From NCBI RefSeq assembly GCF_000472865.1, contig NZ_AXAP01000001.1, forward strand, positions 243,461 through 307,460: 64,000 nucleotides of DNA, given 5' to 3'. This document shows, piece by piece, positions 17,782-26,669 of the stretch. Position numbers and translations under genes: made by a program. The notes under the pieces were generated by a model that was given only the letters and a program-made list of their open reading frames with translations, was not told where the DNA came from and ran no database searches. This DNA comes from Bradyrhizobium elkanii WSM2783. Its GTDB lineage: Bacteria > Pseudomonadota > Alphaproteobacteria > Rhizobiales > Xanthobacteraceae. Each line of letters opens with the position of its first letter. Position 1 is the stretch's first letter.

Positions 17782-17991
17782 TGAGCGTTTCGCCCTCCCG
17801 GTATCAGGCCGCTCAACGAGACCGGTTCTGTCCTTCATGGCTAACCGGCTTTGCAGGTCGGCGGAAACGCCGGAAAGCCGGAGCAGAAAATGCCGCGATA
17901 CGGCGCTCCAGCGACCGTTTGTGTCGATATGCGCTGACACGGAAACGGTGTACAGCAATCAATTCGGAGGCATGTCGCTTAAGCTTTCCCT

Positions 17992-18759
17992 ATGGAAAAC
18001 GATGACGACCTCATAATCGAGCGCGACCTCGACATAGTCACGCTGACCATGAATAGGCCACCAGCAAATGCCGTGAATAACGGACTAATCAATCGCTTGC
18101 TGAACACTATTCGTGCATTGTCTACTCAAGTGTCGCCGCCAGGCATTGTATTGACGGGTCAAGGTGATCGATTCTTCAGTGCGGGCGGCGACATAAAGGA
18201 AGTGGCCGGCCTCGAAATATCTAGACCCCGCATGAGGGTCTTCCATGCGCTTCTTTGCGAGATGGAGAGATATCCAGGCCCGGTCGTATGTGCCGTGCGA
18301 GGGTATGCGGTCGGAGGGGCGTTCGAATTTCTTCTTCATGCCGACTACGTCGTCGCAAATCGCGAGTGCAAGATCGGGTTTCCGGAAATCAACCACGGCC
18401 TCTTGCCCGCAGCCAAAGGAATGCGGCAAGCAGTCCAGAAGCTGGGGCTTCGTGAAGCACAAGCATTGCTCTATTGGGGCGAGTTAGTCGACGCGCAGAA
18501 AGCGCTCGAAATTGGCGCGATCAACGAGATCACAACCACCGCGAAAGTGATGGGCCGTGCCGTGGAGGTATGCAAGCATCTTCGCGGAAAGGAGAAAAAG
18601 CTATTTGCCGCGATCAAGCGCTCGTTGAACTTGACAGGACAAATGGATGACGCCTCGCTCGAGGTGATGACGATTGAAGATCTCAACGCTTATCTGACCG
18701 AGAATAGTTCAGCGGACGCGCGTGCCCGCTTTCTATCGAAGAATTCAAAGAAGGAATGA
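17992..18759 (+). CDS. Enoyl-CoA hydratase/isomerase family protein
   Basis: The protein has 255 residues. Crotonase-fold signs: VTLTMNRPPANAVN, the first oxyanion-hole segment GDRFFSAGGDIKEVAG, the second RGYAVGGAFEFLLHADYVV, and GFPEINHGLLPAAKGM, where the Glu matches a catalytic-type position. Members hydrate, isomerise or cleave acyl-CoA thioesters. It is coupled to the creatininase gene (stop and start separated by no bases: TGAATG). An in-frame TAA shortly upstream fixes the start at or after 17992, although the nearest GGAGG is 21 bases away and so not ideally placed. Confidence 0.87.
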   Translation: MENDDDLIIERDLDIVTLTMNRPPANAVNNGLINRLLNTIRALSTQVSPPGIVLTGQGDRFFSAGGDIKEVAGLEISRPRMRVFHALLCEMERYPGPVVCAVRGYAVGGAFEFLLHADYVVANRECKIGFPEINHGLLPAAKGMRQAVQKLGLREAQALLYWGELVDAQKALEIGAINEITTTAKVMGRAVEVCKHLRGKEKKLFAAIKRSLNLTGQMDDASLEVMTIEDLNAYLTENSSADARARFLSKNSKKE

Positions 18760-19527
18760 ATGACCGCATTGGCATCTCCTGAAGAAATCCGCCTGGAGTT
18801 CATGAGCTTCGAGGAGGTATCGGCTGCCCTGGCGCAAGGAAGTTCGACGGTCCTAATCCCATGCGGCGCTGTCGAGCAGCATGGACCGCATCTTCCGCTT
18901 TGCATGGATGCCGATCACGCTGACGCGCTCGCGGCGAAAGTGGCGCGGCATCTTGGCAATGCCCTGATAGCCCCTACGATCAAGGTCGGCTGTTCAGCTC
19001 ACCATCTTGTCTTTCCCGGCACCATCTCCCTTCGACCGGAAACGTTTGAAGCAATCTGCCTGGACTACTGCACAAGTCTCGCGCTGCATGGTTTCAGGCG
19101 GATTCTGCTCTTCTCCGGACATATCGGAAACTTTCCCGTCCTGCGCGACATTCTTCCTCGGTTGAGGCGCGCGGTTCCGAAAGATGTTGAGATCGACGCA
19201 TTCTGTGACTCTATCGCTTGGATCGACAGGTGGCGAAGCGCCGTTAAAGATGCCGGAGGTGACCCGAATGCAGTCGGCGGGCATGCCGATATAGCGGAGA
19301 CATCTCTCATGATGTGTCTCCGCCCCGATAGCGTGCGGCTGGATCGGTTCGAAGTGGGACATCTAGGCGCGCTATCTGAAGAGCAGCTTCACTCCATGTG
19401 GAAGAATGGGATCAGGTCGATCACGGAAAACGGCGTCATTGGCGATCCGCATGGTTCGACCGTCGAAATCGGCGAGCGATGCCTTGAGGCGATAACAGAT
19501 CTTCTGGCCGCCTCGTTCGGCAAATAA
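18760..19527 (+). CDS. Creatininase-family amidohydrolase
   Basis: The protein has 255 residues. Metal-binding signature IPCGAVEQHGPHLPLCMDADHA (Glu, His, Asp), then GFRRILLFSGHIGN and GGHADIAETSLMM, which match the creatininase/MftE-type pattern with the His and Glu ligands preserved. Family members hydrolyse amide or cyclic amide bonds, as in creatinine, or act in cofactor and ring-opening steps. Placed between acyl-CoA enzymes and a flavin monooxygenase, it may open a lactam-like intermediate; this is inference. AAGAAGGA before the ATG is a good ribosome site. Confidence 0.85.
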   Translation: MTALASPEEIRLEFMSFEEVSAALAQGSSTVLIPCGAVEQHGPHLPLCMDADHADALAAKVARHLGNALIAPTIKVGCSAHHLVFPGTISLRPETFEAICLDYCTSLALHGFRRILLFSGHIGNFPVLRDILPRLRRAVPKDVEIDAFCDSIAWIDRWRSAVKDAGGDPNAVGGHADIAETSLMMCLRPDSVRLDRFEVGHLGALSEEQLHSMWKNGIRSITENGVIGDPHGSTVEIGERCLEAITDLLAASFGK

Positions 19528-19753
19528 GTTGACGCCGGTTGCACCTCATGCGTGCCGCCAACACAGGAATCTGCCAGCGAAGGAAAACGACGTTGCGGCC
19601 CGCAACAAGTGTTGGTCAGGGACGGGAGCGTAGTCTGGCTGCTTACAGCACAAAATTTGGAAAGTTATGTAACGACGACCAGCATTCGGACGAAAATGTT
19701 GCTCCGCCTATGAAACGCTGTGCCGATCTCGAATCTCCCAGAGGATTTAAAAG

Positions 19754-20887
19754 ATGGCACTTACGTTCGGGTTTTGGTCGGAGCAAGAAACCCAGGTCGG
19801 GCAGAGCTATGCTCGCCGACTTCATGAATTGGTGGACGAGGTGCGCCTCGCGGAAAAAGTCGGGTTCGACTGCGTCGCGCTTTCCGAGCAGCACGTAGCG
19901 CTCGGTGGCATCTCGAGCTCAGCGCCTGAAGTCGTGTATGGCTACCTCGCCGCAGTGACATCGCGCGTGAAGCTGCGGTCCGCGGTTACCCTGATGCCGC
20001 ACAGGATCAATCATGCTTTGCGGTCGGCAGAGCGATTGGCGGTCACCGATATCCTATCCCACGGCCGCATGGAGTTTTACGGCGGCCGTGCCAATACGAC
20101 CATCGCAATGCGCGCGTTCAATGTCGATCCAAGTGAAACGCTTGCGCAGATGGAGGAAGGTCTCGCGCTTCTGAAGAAGTCGATGCGCGAGGATATCTTC
20201 ACTTTCGAGGGCAAATATTACCAGATTCCACCGCGAATGCTTGTCCCGAAGCCGGTTCAGAAGCCGCATCCGGTCATCGGCATTGCCGCGACCAGCGAAC
20301 GCAGTCACAGCTGGGCCGGCTCCGAAGGGCTGGCCGTGATGAGCAGCAATATCTACCAAGGATGGGAAATCCAGGAAAGGCTGATCAACGCGTATCGCAG
20401 TGCTTGGAGACGGGACGAATTCGGCCCGCTTGAGCGTCCTCGCATCGGCATTCCGCTCTTCTTCGGCATCGGCCCCACGGACCAGAAGGCGAAGGACGAC
20501 TACGCTGAGCCTCTGATGCACTATGCGAGGATCTCCACCGACGCGTATCCCCGCCTGGCGAAACTTGCTGATGACTATGCGTACATGAGCGAAAGCGTCC
20601 CAGCGATGGAACGTGCCGCAAAGGACTGGGACTACCTGCTTAACCACTCCGCGACGACGGTCTGCGGAAGCCCCGACACCGTCATTCGCCAGATCGAAAA
20701 GTTCCAGGCGCTCGGGATCGACGAGGTGCTTCTTCATCTGGATTCGGTGAATCACGAGAAGATCATGGAAGCGATCGAGATGGTCGGGCGCTATGTGATT
20801 CCCCATTTCAACGACAGAAACAACGTCGTGCGGCCCACGGAAGACATCCTCGGGCAAATTCGAGCTATGCGGCCTCAGAAGAAATAA
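19754..20887 (+). CDS. Luciferase-like flavin-dependent monooxygenase
   Basis: The protein has 377 residues with AGAGGA before the ATG. The TIM-barrel bacterial-luciferase family is shown by LTFGFWSEQETQ, VALSEQHVALGG, RVKLRSAVTLMPHRINHALR and, near the middle, GRMEFYGGRANTT, followed by PVIGIAATSERSHSWAGSEG and HSATTVCGSPDTVIRQIEKF, the common SPETV-type ending. Such enzymes use reduced FMN and O2 to hydroxylate, cleave or perform Baeyer-Villiger steps. The flavin reductase at 13645 is a likely electron supplier. The downstream hydratase follows after 13 bases and the acyl-CoA ligase after that, so the oxygenation product is probably handled as a CoA ester. Confidence 0.88.
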   Translation: MALTFGFWSEQETQVGQSYARRLHELVDEVRLAEKVGFDCVALSEQHVALGGISSSAPEVVYGYLAAVTSRVKLRSAVTLMPHRINHALRSAERLAVTDILSHGRMEFYGGRANTTIAMRAFNVDPSETLAQMEEGLALLKKSMREDIFTFEGKYYQIPPRMLVPKPVQKPHPVIGIAATSERSHSWAGSEGLAVMSSNIYQGWEIQERLINAYRSAWRRDEFGPLERPRIGIPLFFGIGPTDQKAKDDYAEPLMHYARISTDAYPRLAKLADDYAYMSESVPAMERAAKDWDYLLNHSATTVCGSPDTVIRQIEKFQALGIDEVLLHLDSVNHEKIMEAIEMVGRYVIPHFNDRNNVVRPTEDILGQIRAMRPQKK

Positions 20888-20900
20888 AAGGGAAAGACCA

Positions 20901-21680
20901 ATGCAACAGCATGGCTACAAGTATCTGATCATCGAGAAGCGCGCCAGCGGCGTTGCCGTCGTGACGATGAACCGGCCGGAAATTCTGAACGCGATCAATT
21001 GGGACATGCACGAAGAACTGGAGCAGGTCTTCGTGGATCTCGATAAGGACAAGTCGGTCCGTGCGATCGTGCTGACCGGTGCGGGACGCGGCTTCTGTTC
21101 GGGCGGCGATCAGAAGTCGCTCGACAAGGGCAAGCTTCCGTCGCCGACAAGGAGCGGACGTCACCTTATCCGCAATATGCTCGAAGTCGAGGTGCCGCTC
21201 ATCGCGGCGGTCAACGGCGTTGCCGTCGGGCTTGGCGCAACGCTCGCCCTGTTTTGCGACGTCATCTTCGCAAACCCGACCGCGCGATTTGCTGATACGC
21301 ACGTAACCGCCGGCGTCGTCGCGGGCGACGGTGGTGCGGTGATCTGGCCTCTCTTGATGGGGCCTGTGCGCGCGAAACACTATCTCATGACGGGCGATTT
21401 CATTTCCGCAGAGAAGGCGGCGTCGATGGGGATGATCAACGAAGTCATTTCGAACCGGGACGTCAAAGACGCTGCGATCGAATACGCCGAGATGCTTGCG
21501 GGGGGCCCGCAGGAATCGATCATTTGGACGAAATACAGCGTCAACAAGATCATCAAGCAGTACGCACACCTGCTTCTCGATACTTCGGCCGCGCTGGAGA
21601 TGCTTACCTTCGCATCGCCAGAGCGTCGTGAGGCTGTAGCCGCATTTGCGGAGAAGCGGAAGCGCTTCGCGGAGCGATAA
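20901..21680 (+). CDS. Enoyl-CoA hydratase/isomerase family protein (second copy in block)
   Basis: The protein has 259 residues with AGGGAAAG before the ATG. Crotonase features: GVAVVTMNRPEILNAINWDM, GAGRGFCSGGDQKSLD, VNGVAVGLGATLALFCDVIF and the region FADTHVTAGVVAGDGG; a catalytic Glu at the usual second-site position is not obvious (TAGVVAGDGG in place of EVxxGLxPGxGG), so it may be a variant such as a hydrolase- or ring-cleavage-type crotonase. It is only one base before the ligase start. It is distinct in sequence from the hydratase at 17992, so the two probably act at different steps. Confidence 0.87.
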   Translation: MQQHGYKYLIIEKRASGVAVVTMNRPEILNAINWDMHEELEQVFVDLDKDKSVRAIVLTGAGRGFCSGGDQKSLDKGKLPSPTRSGRHLIRNMLEVEVPLIAAVNGVAVGLGATLALFCDVIFANPTARFADTHVTAGVVAGDGGAVIWPLLMGPVRAKHYLMTGDFISAEKAASMGMINEVISNRDVKDAAIEYAEMLAGGPQESIIWTKYSVNKIIKQYAHLLLDTSAALEMLTFASPERREAVAAFAEKRKRFAER

Positions 21681-21681
21681 G

Positions 21682-23553
21682 ATGAACGTCGAATCCCTTA
21701 CGTCGGGAGCTCAACTCGTCGACGTGACCATTCCGCAGCTTCTGGGCGCGCGAAGAGCGGAACGCCCGGACACGGTCGCGTATCATCAGAAGCGTCACGG
21801 CGAGTGGATCGCCGTGACGTGGAAGCAGTATTCGGATCGGGTCGCGAGCCTGGCGGTCGCCCTGCAGAAAGCCGGGCTCGAGCGCGGCGACCGCATCGCC
21901 ATCATGGGGGACGTGTCCCAGGAGTGGCTGCTTGCGGACATGGCGACGATCTGCGCCGGCGCAGTAATGGTCGGTGTCTACTTTACCTCATCGCCGGAAG
22001 AAGTCGGCTACTATCTGAGCGATTCCGGAGCGTCCTTTGCCTTCGTCGGCAGCGAGCTTCAGCTGGGCATCGTCCTTGGATCCGGCCAGGCTGAAAAGCT
22101 GAAAAAGATCATCATGCTGGATGGTGCATGGAACGGGGCCGGCGGAGCGGCAAATGTCGTCTCCCTGAAGGAATTTTGTGGAACGGCTCCAGTCGACACC
22201 GACGCATTTTTGCGGGAGCAGGCAGCGAAAGCCAAGGCCAGTGATCTGGCGAGCATCGGGTATACCTCCGGCACTACAGGCTTCCCGAAAGGTGCGATGC
22301 TGACCCATCTCTCGTTGCTCGCCGGCGCGCACTGCGTGACGACGTTTACCACGCGCATGCGCACCGACACGCATCGCGTTGTCGTCCATCTGCCGATGTC
22401 GCATACCGTTGCGCGCGCGCAAGCCACGACAATGCCATTGATCGCAAAAATGGTTCCGTATTTTGGCGAGACGAGCGCGGATTTCGCTCAAACGATCAGG
22501 GAAGTCAGGCCGACCTACTTCATGGCGCCGCCGCGGTTCTTTCAGCGGTTTGCCACGCAGATCCTCAGCAAGGTTCATTCCGGATCTGCGAGGCAGAAGC
22601 AGGACTATCAATTCGCGATGAAGATCGCCCGCAAGGCGCTTGATGATCGTCAGGCTGGTGGTGAGCCAGACCCCTTCATATCCGGGCTCTTCGAGGTCTG
22701 CCGGAAACATATATTCCGTCCATTGCTTGCCGAAGTCGGATTCGAAGAACTCACGGTTGCCTTCACGTCTTCGGCGGCGATGCCTTCCGAATTGATGTCT
22801 CTGTGGCAATTGTGGGGACTTCAGCTCAAGGAGTGCTACGGCCAGACAGAACTGGTCGGAGCCAACCTGGTCCAGATGGCAGAATGGCCTGAGGCCGGTA
22901 CCGTCGGAGTGCCTTTGGAGGATCCGGCGTGGGAGACAGCGGTTCTTGAAGACGGGGAAATGATCACCCGCGGACCGGGACTCTTTGTTGGATACTGGAA
23001 TAAGCCCGAGGAAACCAAGTCGGCTCTGCGGGACGGTTGGCTCTATACCGGAGATATCGTCGAAGTCGGGCCGACCGGGCTTTTCAAGCTGATTGATCGC
23101 AAGAAGGAAATCATCAATACCTCCAACGGGAAGTCAATTAGCCCGACCCAGATCGAAAACGAGATCCGACATAGTCCGTTCATCTCCGAAGCGGCGGTGA
23201 TTGGAGAAGGAAAGAAGTATCTCACCGCGTTGATCGAAGTCGACGCGACCGCGACGATGGATTGGGCGAAATCGCGCGATCTCAAGATCGCGCAGTATTC
23301 GGACCTGGCGAATTCCGAGGTGGTCGTCCGAATGATTGAAGGCGAGATTGCCAAGGCAAACAGCCGGCTGGCGAGAGCCGAGCAAATCAAGGCCTTTCGA
23401 ATACTGCCGGAGGAGCTGTCTCCGGAGAATGGCGTGATGACGCCGACACGAAAAAAGCGCCGAAAGCAACTGATGGAACGATACCGGTCGCTGATCGATA
23501 CGCTTTACGACGACACCGAAGAGAACCTGATCAAGACCGAGATGGGAATGTGA
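21682..23553 (+). CDS. Long-chain-type AMP-forming acyl-CoA synthetase
   Basis: The product is about 623 residues from the ATG at 21682. Adenylation motifs are complete: phosphate-binding YTSGTTGFPKGAMLTH, a YGQTE loop (ECYGQTELVG), YTGDIVEVGPTGLFKLIDR and the C-terminal KSISPTQIENEI region with GVMTPTRKKRRKQL. Length and linker are those of the FadD15/ACSL-like group, so the substrate is likely a larger carboxylic acid rather than acetate. It would activate the pathway substrate or a ring-opened acid to the CoA ester used by the two hydratases. Confidence 0.9.
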   Translation: MNVESLTSGAQLVDVTIPQLLGARRAERPDTVAYHQKRHGEWIAVTWKQYSDRVASLAVALQKAGLERGDRIAIMGDVSQEWLLADMATICAGAVMVGVYFTSSPEEVGYYLSDSGASFAFVGSELQLGIVLGSGQAEKLKKIIMLDGAWNGAGGAANVVSLKEFCGTAPVDTDAFLREQAAKAKASDLASIGYTSGTTGFPKGAMLTHLSLLAGAHCVTTFTTRMRTDTHRVVVHLPMSHTVARAQATTMPLIAKMVPYFGETSADFAQTIREVRPTYFMAPPRFFQRFATQILSKVHSGSARQKQDYQFAMKIARKALDDRQAGGEPDPFISGLFEVCRKHIFRPLLAEVGFEELTVAFTSSAAMPSELMSLWQLWGLQLKECYGQTELVGANLVQMAEWPEAGTVGVPLEDPAWETAVLEDGEMITRGPGLFVGYWNKPEETKSALRDGWLYTGDIVEVGPTGLFKLIDRKKEIINTSNGKSISPTQIENEIRHSPFISEAAVIGEGKKYLTALIEVDATATMDWAKSRDLKIAQYSDLANSEVVVRMIEGEIAKANSRLARAEQIKAFRILPEELSPENGVMTPTRKKRRKQLMERYRSLIDTLYDDTEENLIKTEMGM

Positions 23554-23695
23554 TCTGAACCATTGCCGCTTACGCAAATCATACGTGTCGGGCGCGCCTC
23601 GCAGCAGCTTTCGAGCTTCAACGCGCACGGTTGTCCATAAAGTTTCCTACCGAACCGTCTCAATATTCATTGCAGTCAACAGAAGGGGACATCAC

Positions 23696-24928
23696 ATGAA
23701 GAATCGCATCGGAAACGGGATAACGCGCCGCACCGTACTCGGCGGTGGCGTTGCCATCGCTGCCGGGCTTGTATCGTGGCCGGTCAAGGCGGCGACCCCC
23801 GCCAAGGTGCGAGTCGGCGCGATCATGCCCAGCAGCGGTGTGTTGGCGTTCCCCGGACAGGCTTGCGTGCGTGGTATCAATGTTGGTGCGAAGTTCGCCA
23901 AAGAGAAGTTCGGAATCGACATCGAAATCATCCATGCGGATACGCAGAGCAGACCGGAGAACGGGCGAATCGCCGCCGAAGGCCTCATCAGGCAAGGTTG
24001 CACGGTACTCATTGGAGCCTGGGACTCAGGAGCAACCATCTCGGCGCTTCAGGCCGCGGAGGCCGCAGCCGTTCCGATGGTGGTGCATATCGCAAGCGCG
24101 ACCCAGGTGACATCGCAAGGGTTCACCCAGGTCTTTCGCTACTACCCCACGTCGCTGACGATCGTCAGGAAGTCTCTCGCCGACTTGAAGTCGGTCCTGT
24201 CGACGCTGAAGGATCCGCCGACGAGCGTTGCCGTTCTACATCTCAACAACACGATGGGCCAATCGACCGCGGCAAGCATCGATCAGGCCTGGAAGGAAGA
24301 GAACGTTCCGGTGAAGATCGCTCAGTACGTTCCGTATGACGAGCGGGCCAAGGACCTCTCGGTTGAGGTCGCGAAGGCCAAGGCGTCGGGGGCCGATGCG
24401 CTTGTGTCGGTGACGCGCGTCAATGACGCCATCATGATCATCCGGGAATGCATCAAGCAGGGGTGGAATCCCAAGATGATCTTCTCGCCGAACTCCAACG
24501 GCGTGCAGGACAAAGCGTATTACGACGCGCTGGGCAAATATGGCGACGGCGGAATCGCGACGGGCTTGTGGTGCAACCCGAAGGCACCGGACACCGAAGC
24601 CATTCTCAAGCGGTTCGCCGCCGACTATCCAAATGACTGGTTCGATGGAAACGCGGGATGTGCGTTCGAAGCCGTGCAGATTGTCGGAGATGCGGTGACC
24701 CGCGCAGCTTCCCCGGAGTCTGCCGCAATCCATACTGCGCTCAAGGTGACTGACATGACGCCGTTCCTGATGTCGAGCGGCAAGGTCAAATTCGATGCTA
24801 CCGGCCAGAATACGGGAAGCGACATAACCATGCTGCAGGCCCAGAATGGAAGGCCCCGTGTGGTCTCGCCGCGGGCCGTTGCGGAGGCGGAACTGCAGTA
24901 TCCGCTGGTTCCGTTCAGCGCGCGGTAA
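23696..24928 (+). CDS. Periplasmic substrate-binding protein of the LivJ/K type
   Basis: The product is about 410 residues from the ATG at 23696 (AAGGGGACATCAC in front). The N-terminus carries a twin-arginine-like leader (RRTVLGGGVAIAAGLVSWPVKA). The mature part begins VRVGAIMPSSGVLAFPGQA and shows the two-lobed Peripla_BP_6 layout (GAWDSGATISALQAAEAAAV, FRYYPTSLTIV). It ends YPLVPFSAR, the same ending as the remnant at 14214-14463. It is therefore likely to serve the LivHMGF genes 8 kb upstream, with the enzymes in between. A GC-rich hairpin follows the stop. Confidence 0.9.
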   Translation: MKNRIGNGITRRTVLGGGVAIAAGLVSWPVKAATPAKVRVGAIMPSSGVLAFPGQACVRGINVGAKFAKEKFGIDIEIIHADTQSRPENGRIAAEGLIRQGCTVLIGAWDSGATISALQAAEAAAVPMVVHIASATQVTSQGFTQVFRYYPTSLTIVRKSLADLKSVLSTLKDPPTSVAVLHLNNTMGQSTAASIDQAWKEENVPVKIAQYVPYDERAKDLSVEVAKAKASGADALVSVTRVNDAIMIIRECIKQGWNPKMIFSPNSNGVQDKAYYDALGKYGDGGIATGLWCNPKAPDTEAILKRFAADYPNDWFDGNAGCAFEAVQIVGDAVTRAASPESAAIHTALKVTDMTPFLMSSGKVKFDATGQNTGSDITMLQAQNGRPRVVSPRAVAEAELQYPLVPFSAR

Positions 24929-24941
24929 ACGAGAGATGCGA

Positions 24942-24971
24942 TGCGGCCCCGACAATCGCGCCGGGGCCGCA
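24942..24971 (+). terminator. GC-rich hairpin between convergent genes
   Basis: A perfect inverted repeat TGCGGCCCCG / CGGGGCCGCA surrounds a 10-base loop. It lies 14 bases after the binding-protein stop and 42 bases before the convergent AraC end. There is no T-run, so it is a possible terminator or RNA-stability hairpin for either strand rather than a classical intrinsic terminator. Confidence 0.5.
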
Positions 24972-25012
24972 GCTCTTCGATGGTCGAGCTCTCTGACTCT
25001 CCGATTATCGCG

Positions 25013-25876
25013 TTATACGAACGGCTCCCGGCTGGCGAAGCTGGACCGCTCAGCGAGGAAGCGACGGGGGCTCTTACCCATTGTCTTCTTGAACATGGTT
25101 ATGAAGGCGCTAGGCGTTTCATAGCCCAGATCGAGTGACACGGCCTGGACGGAAGATCCGTCCGATAGTCGCTGCAACGCAACTAAGATGTGGAGCCGCT
25201 GTCTCCAGCGCCCGAACGTCAGCCCGGTTTCCTTGAATACCAGACGGGCGAATGTGCGCTCGCTCATCGCATATCGAGCAGCCAACTCCTCGACCGTACT
25301 CCGATCGGCAGGATCATTGAGAAGGGAGGCGGCCAGATGCTGAAGTCGACTATCGGAGGAGATAGGTAGGTACATATGTTCGGTGGACATCTGCACCAGT
25401 TCGTCGAGCAATACGCGCCCAAGTCGACTTGTCGGTCCCTCGATCGGATACAAGGGCGGAAATACGGACAATCGATGTATCAACTCGCGGACGAGCGACG
25501 ATATCGTGAATGTGCAGCAGGTAGTTGGAAGCGTACTTGCCTGCGGATCAATGAAGACGACGTAGACTTTTCCGTTGTCTGACACGCAGTTGCTGTGCAG
25601 AACGCCGGCGGGTATCCATACGGCACCCTGCGGCGGAACGATCCATAATCCGCCCGGTACACGGCACATGACCGATCCATGAGAGGCGACCACCAGCTGC
25701 CCCTTCTTGTGCGAATGAAGTGGTAGCTCGTCGTTGTCCTGACCTGTCTCGAGGCAGAAGGAGACGACTGGTCGGTCGAACTGGTCTGGATCGATCGGAT
25801 CGTAATTGATCCGAAGGTCCGGCAAATTCATTCGGGCAAAGCCGTCATCCGTTTCAAAAGCGGGTGACTTGCGCAT
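25013..25876 (-). CDS. AraC-family regulator with cupin-type N-terminus (paralogue 3 of 3)
   Basis: The ATG at 25876 gives about 287 residues; ATG 25831 is an alternative and the frame also runs upstream to 26146 without support. The cupin half shows LPLHSHKKGQLVVASHGS and VPPQGAVWIPAGVLHSN, and the C-terminal half ends LGYETPSAFITMFKKTMGKSPRRFL. It is the third member of the set with 8725 and 10789. It is convergent with the binding-protein gene of the catabolic block, so it is a candidate regulator of that block. Confidence 0.85.
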   Translation of the reverse strand: MRKSPAFETDDGFARMNLPDLRINYDPIDPDQFDRPVVSFCLETGQDNDELPLHSHKKGQLVVASHGSVMCRVPGGLWIVPPQGAVWIPAGVLHSNCVSDNGKVYVVFIDPQASTLPTTCCTFTISSLVRELIHRLSVFPPLYPIEGPTSRLGRVLLDELVQMSTEHMYLPISSDSRLQHLAASLLNDPADRSTVEELAARYAMSERTFARLVFKETGLTFGRWRQRLHILVALQRLSDGSSVQAVSLDLGYETPSAFITMFKKTMGKSPRRFLAERSSFASREPFV

Positions 25877-26368
25877 CGAATTCACTCGTTGAAACTGCAG
25901 TTCCAATCTGTCGGGCGGCGATAAGGCGAAGGATCCCCTCAAAGGATAGCTCGCTGAAACATGATCGTCACGGAAAAGTAGTGCGGCGGAGGAAAAATTT
26001 CGCGGCAGAACACTGAATGCGGCCCGTCCGGCGCGCGGCCGCGAGGCGATCGGTCCCTGGTGGTCGCGGTCGCCGCTTGGCATCCTGCCTGCGGATCGTT
26101 GACAGAGCCTCCACCCAGTTGCGCGACGAAAGCGACTGCAATTCATGCGTGCGAATCCGGCCGTGGCAGAATGGCGCGTTTCACCCGTCTCCGTGCAGAA
26201 GAGTTCTTATCGGCTCTGTTCCTATGCGCGGTGCGGCAGAGAATGCCGGGTATAGGCGATAGCGCGCCCCCTTTAGCTGCGCATTCTGTCAGATGGGTTG
26301 GATCTTCGGCAAAACATGCCGTGCAACTCAATGCTACCAAGGAAGGAGTTCGCTGGAACCAACGAGAA
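25877..26368. other. Intergenic stretch upstream of AraC paralogue 3
   Basis: This is about 490 bases. Open frames on both strands are unremarkable. It should contain the AraC promoter. Nothing else can be supported. Confidence 0.35.
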
Positions 26369-26669
26369 TGACCGTTCACATCGATCCGCCGATCAAGGTG
26401 GCCAATGCGCAATCGTGGAATGACGAAGTGCTGACCTTCGACCAGGAGACGCATTGCATTGTCGGCGGCGTCATCGTTGGCCCGCACGCTGGCGACATGA
26501 TCGGAGAGATATAGCTGGGATGGGCGCCGATGCGATTGATACCGGCAAGACCATTTATCCGCATCCTGCGTTTGGAGAGACGATAGGCATGGCTGCGGAA
26601 ATCTATGAAGGTGTTTGCATGGACGTGTTGCCGAGCGGGAAGAAAGCGCCGAAGCGCGTGAGCCATTAG
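26369..26669 (+). pseudogene. Broken C-terminal fragment of a dihydrolipoyl dehydrogenase
   Basis: The first frame encodes VLTFDQETHCIVGGVIVGPH followed by AGDMIGEI and a stop. After a shift, another frame continues MGADAIDTGKTIYPHPAFGE then TIGMAAEIYEGVCMD. Together they match the dimerisation end of lipoamide dehydrogenases, including the catalytic HPxxxE region (PHPAFGETIGMAAE). Several bases are missing between the two frames at about 26512-26520 (ATATAGCTGGG where a short helix should be encoded), and the other 350 residues of the enzyme are absent. It is a relic with no intact relatives nearby. Confidence 0.72.

Noticed and set aside
17965..18013. Leader peptide before the enoyl-CoA hydratase
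   Set aside because: The ATG at 17972 is only one base from GGAGG and opens a 14-codon frame, which is too close for normal initiation and has no attenuation-like sequence.
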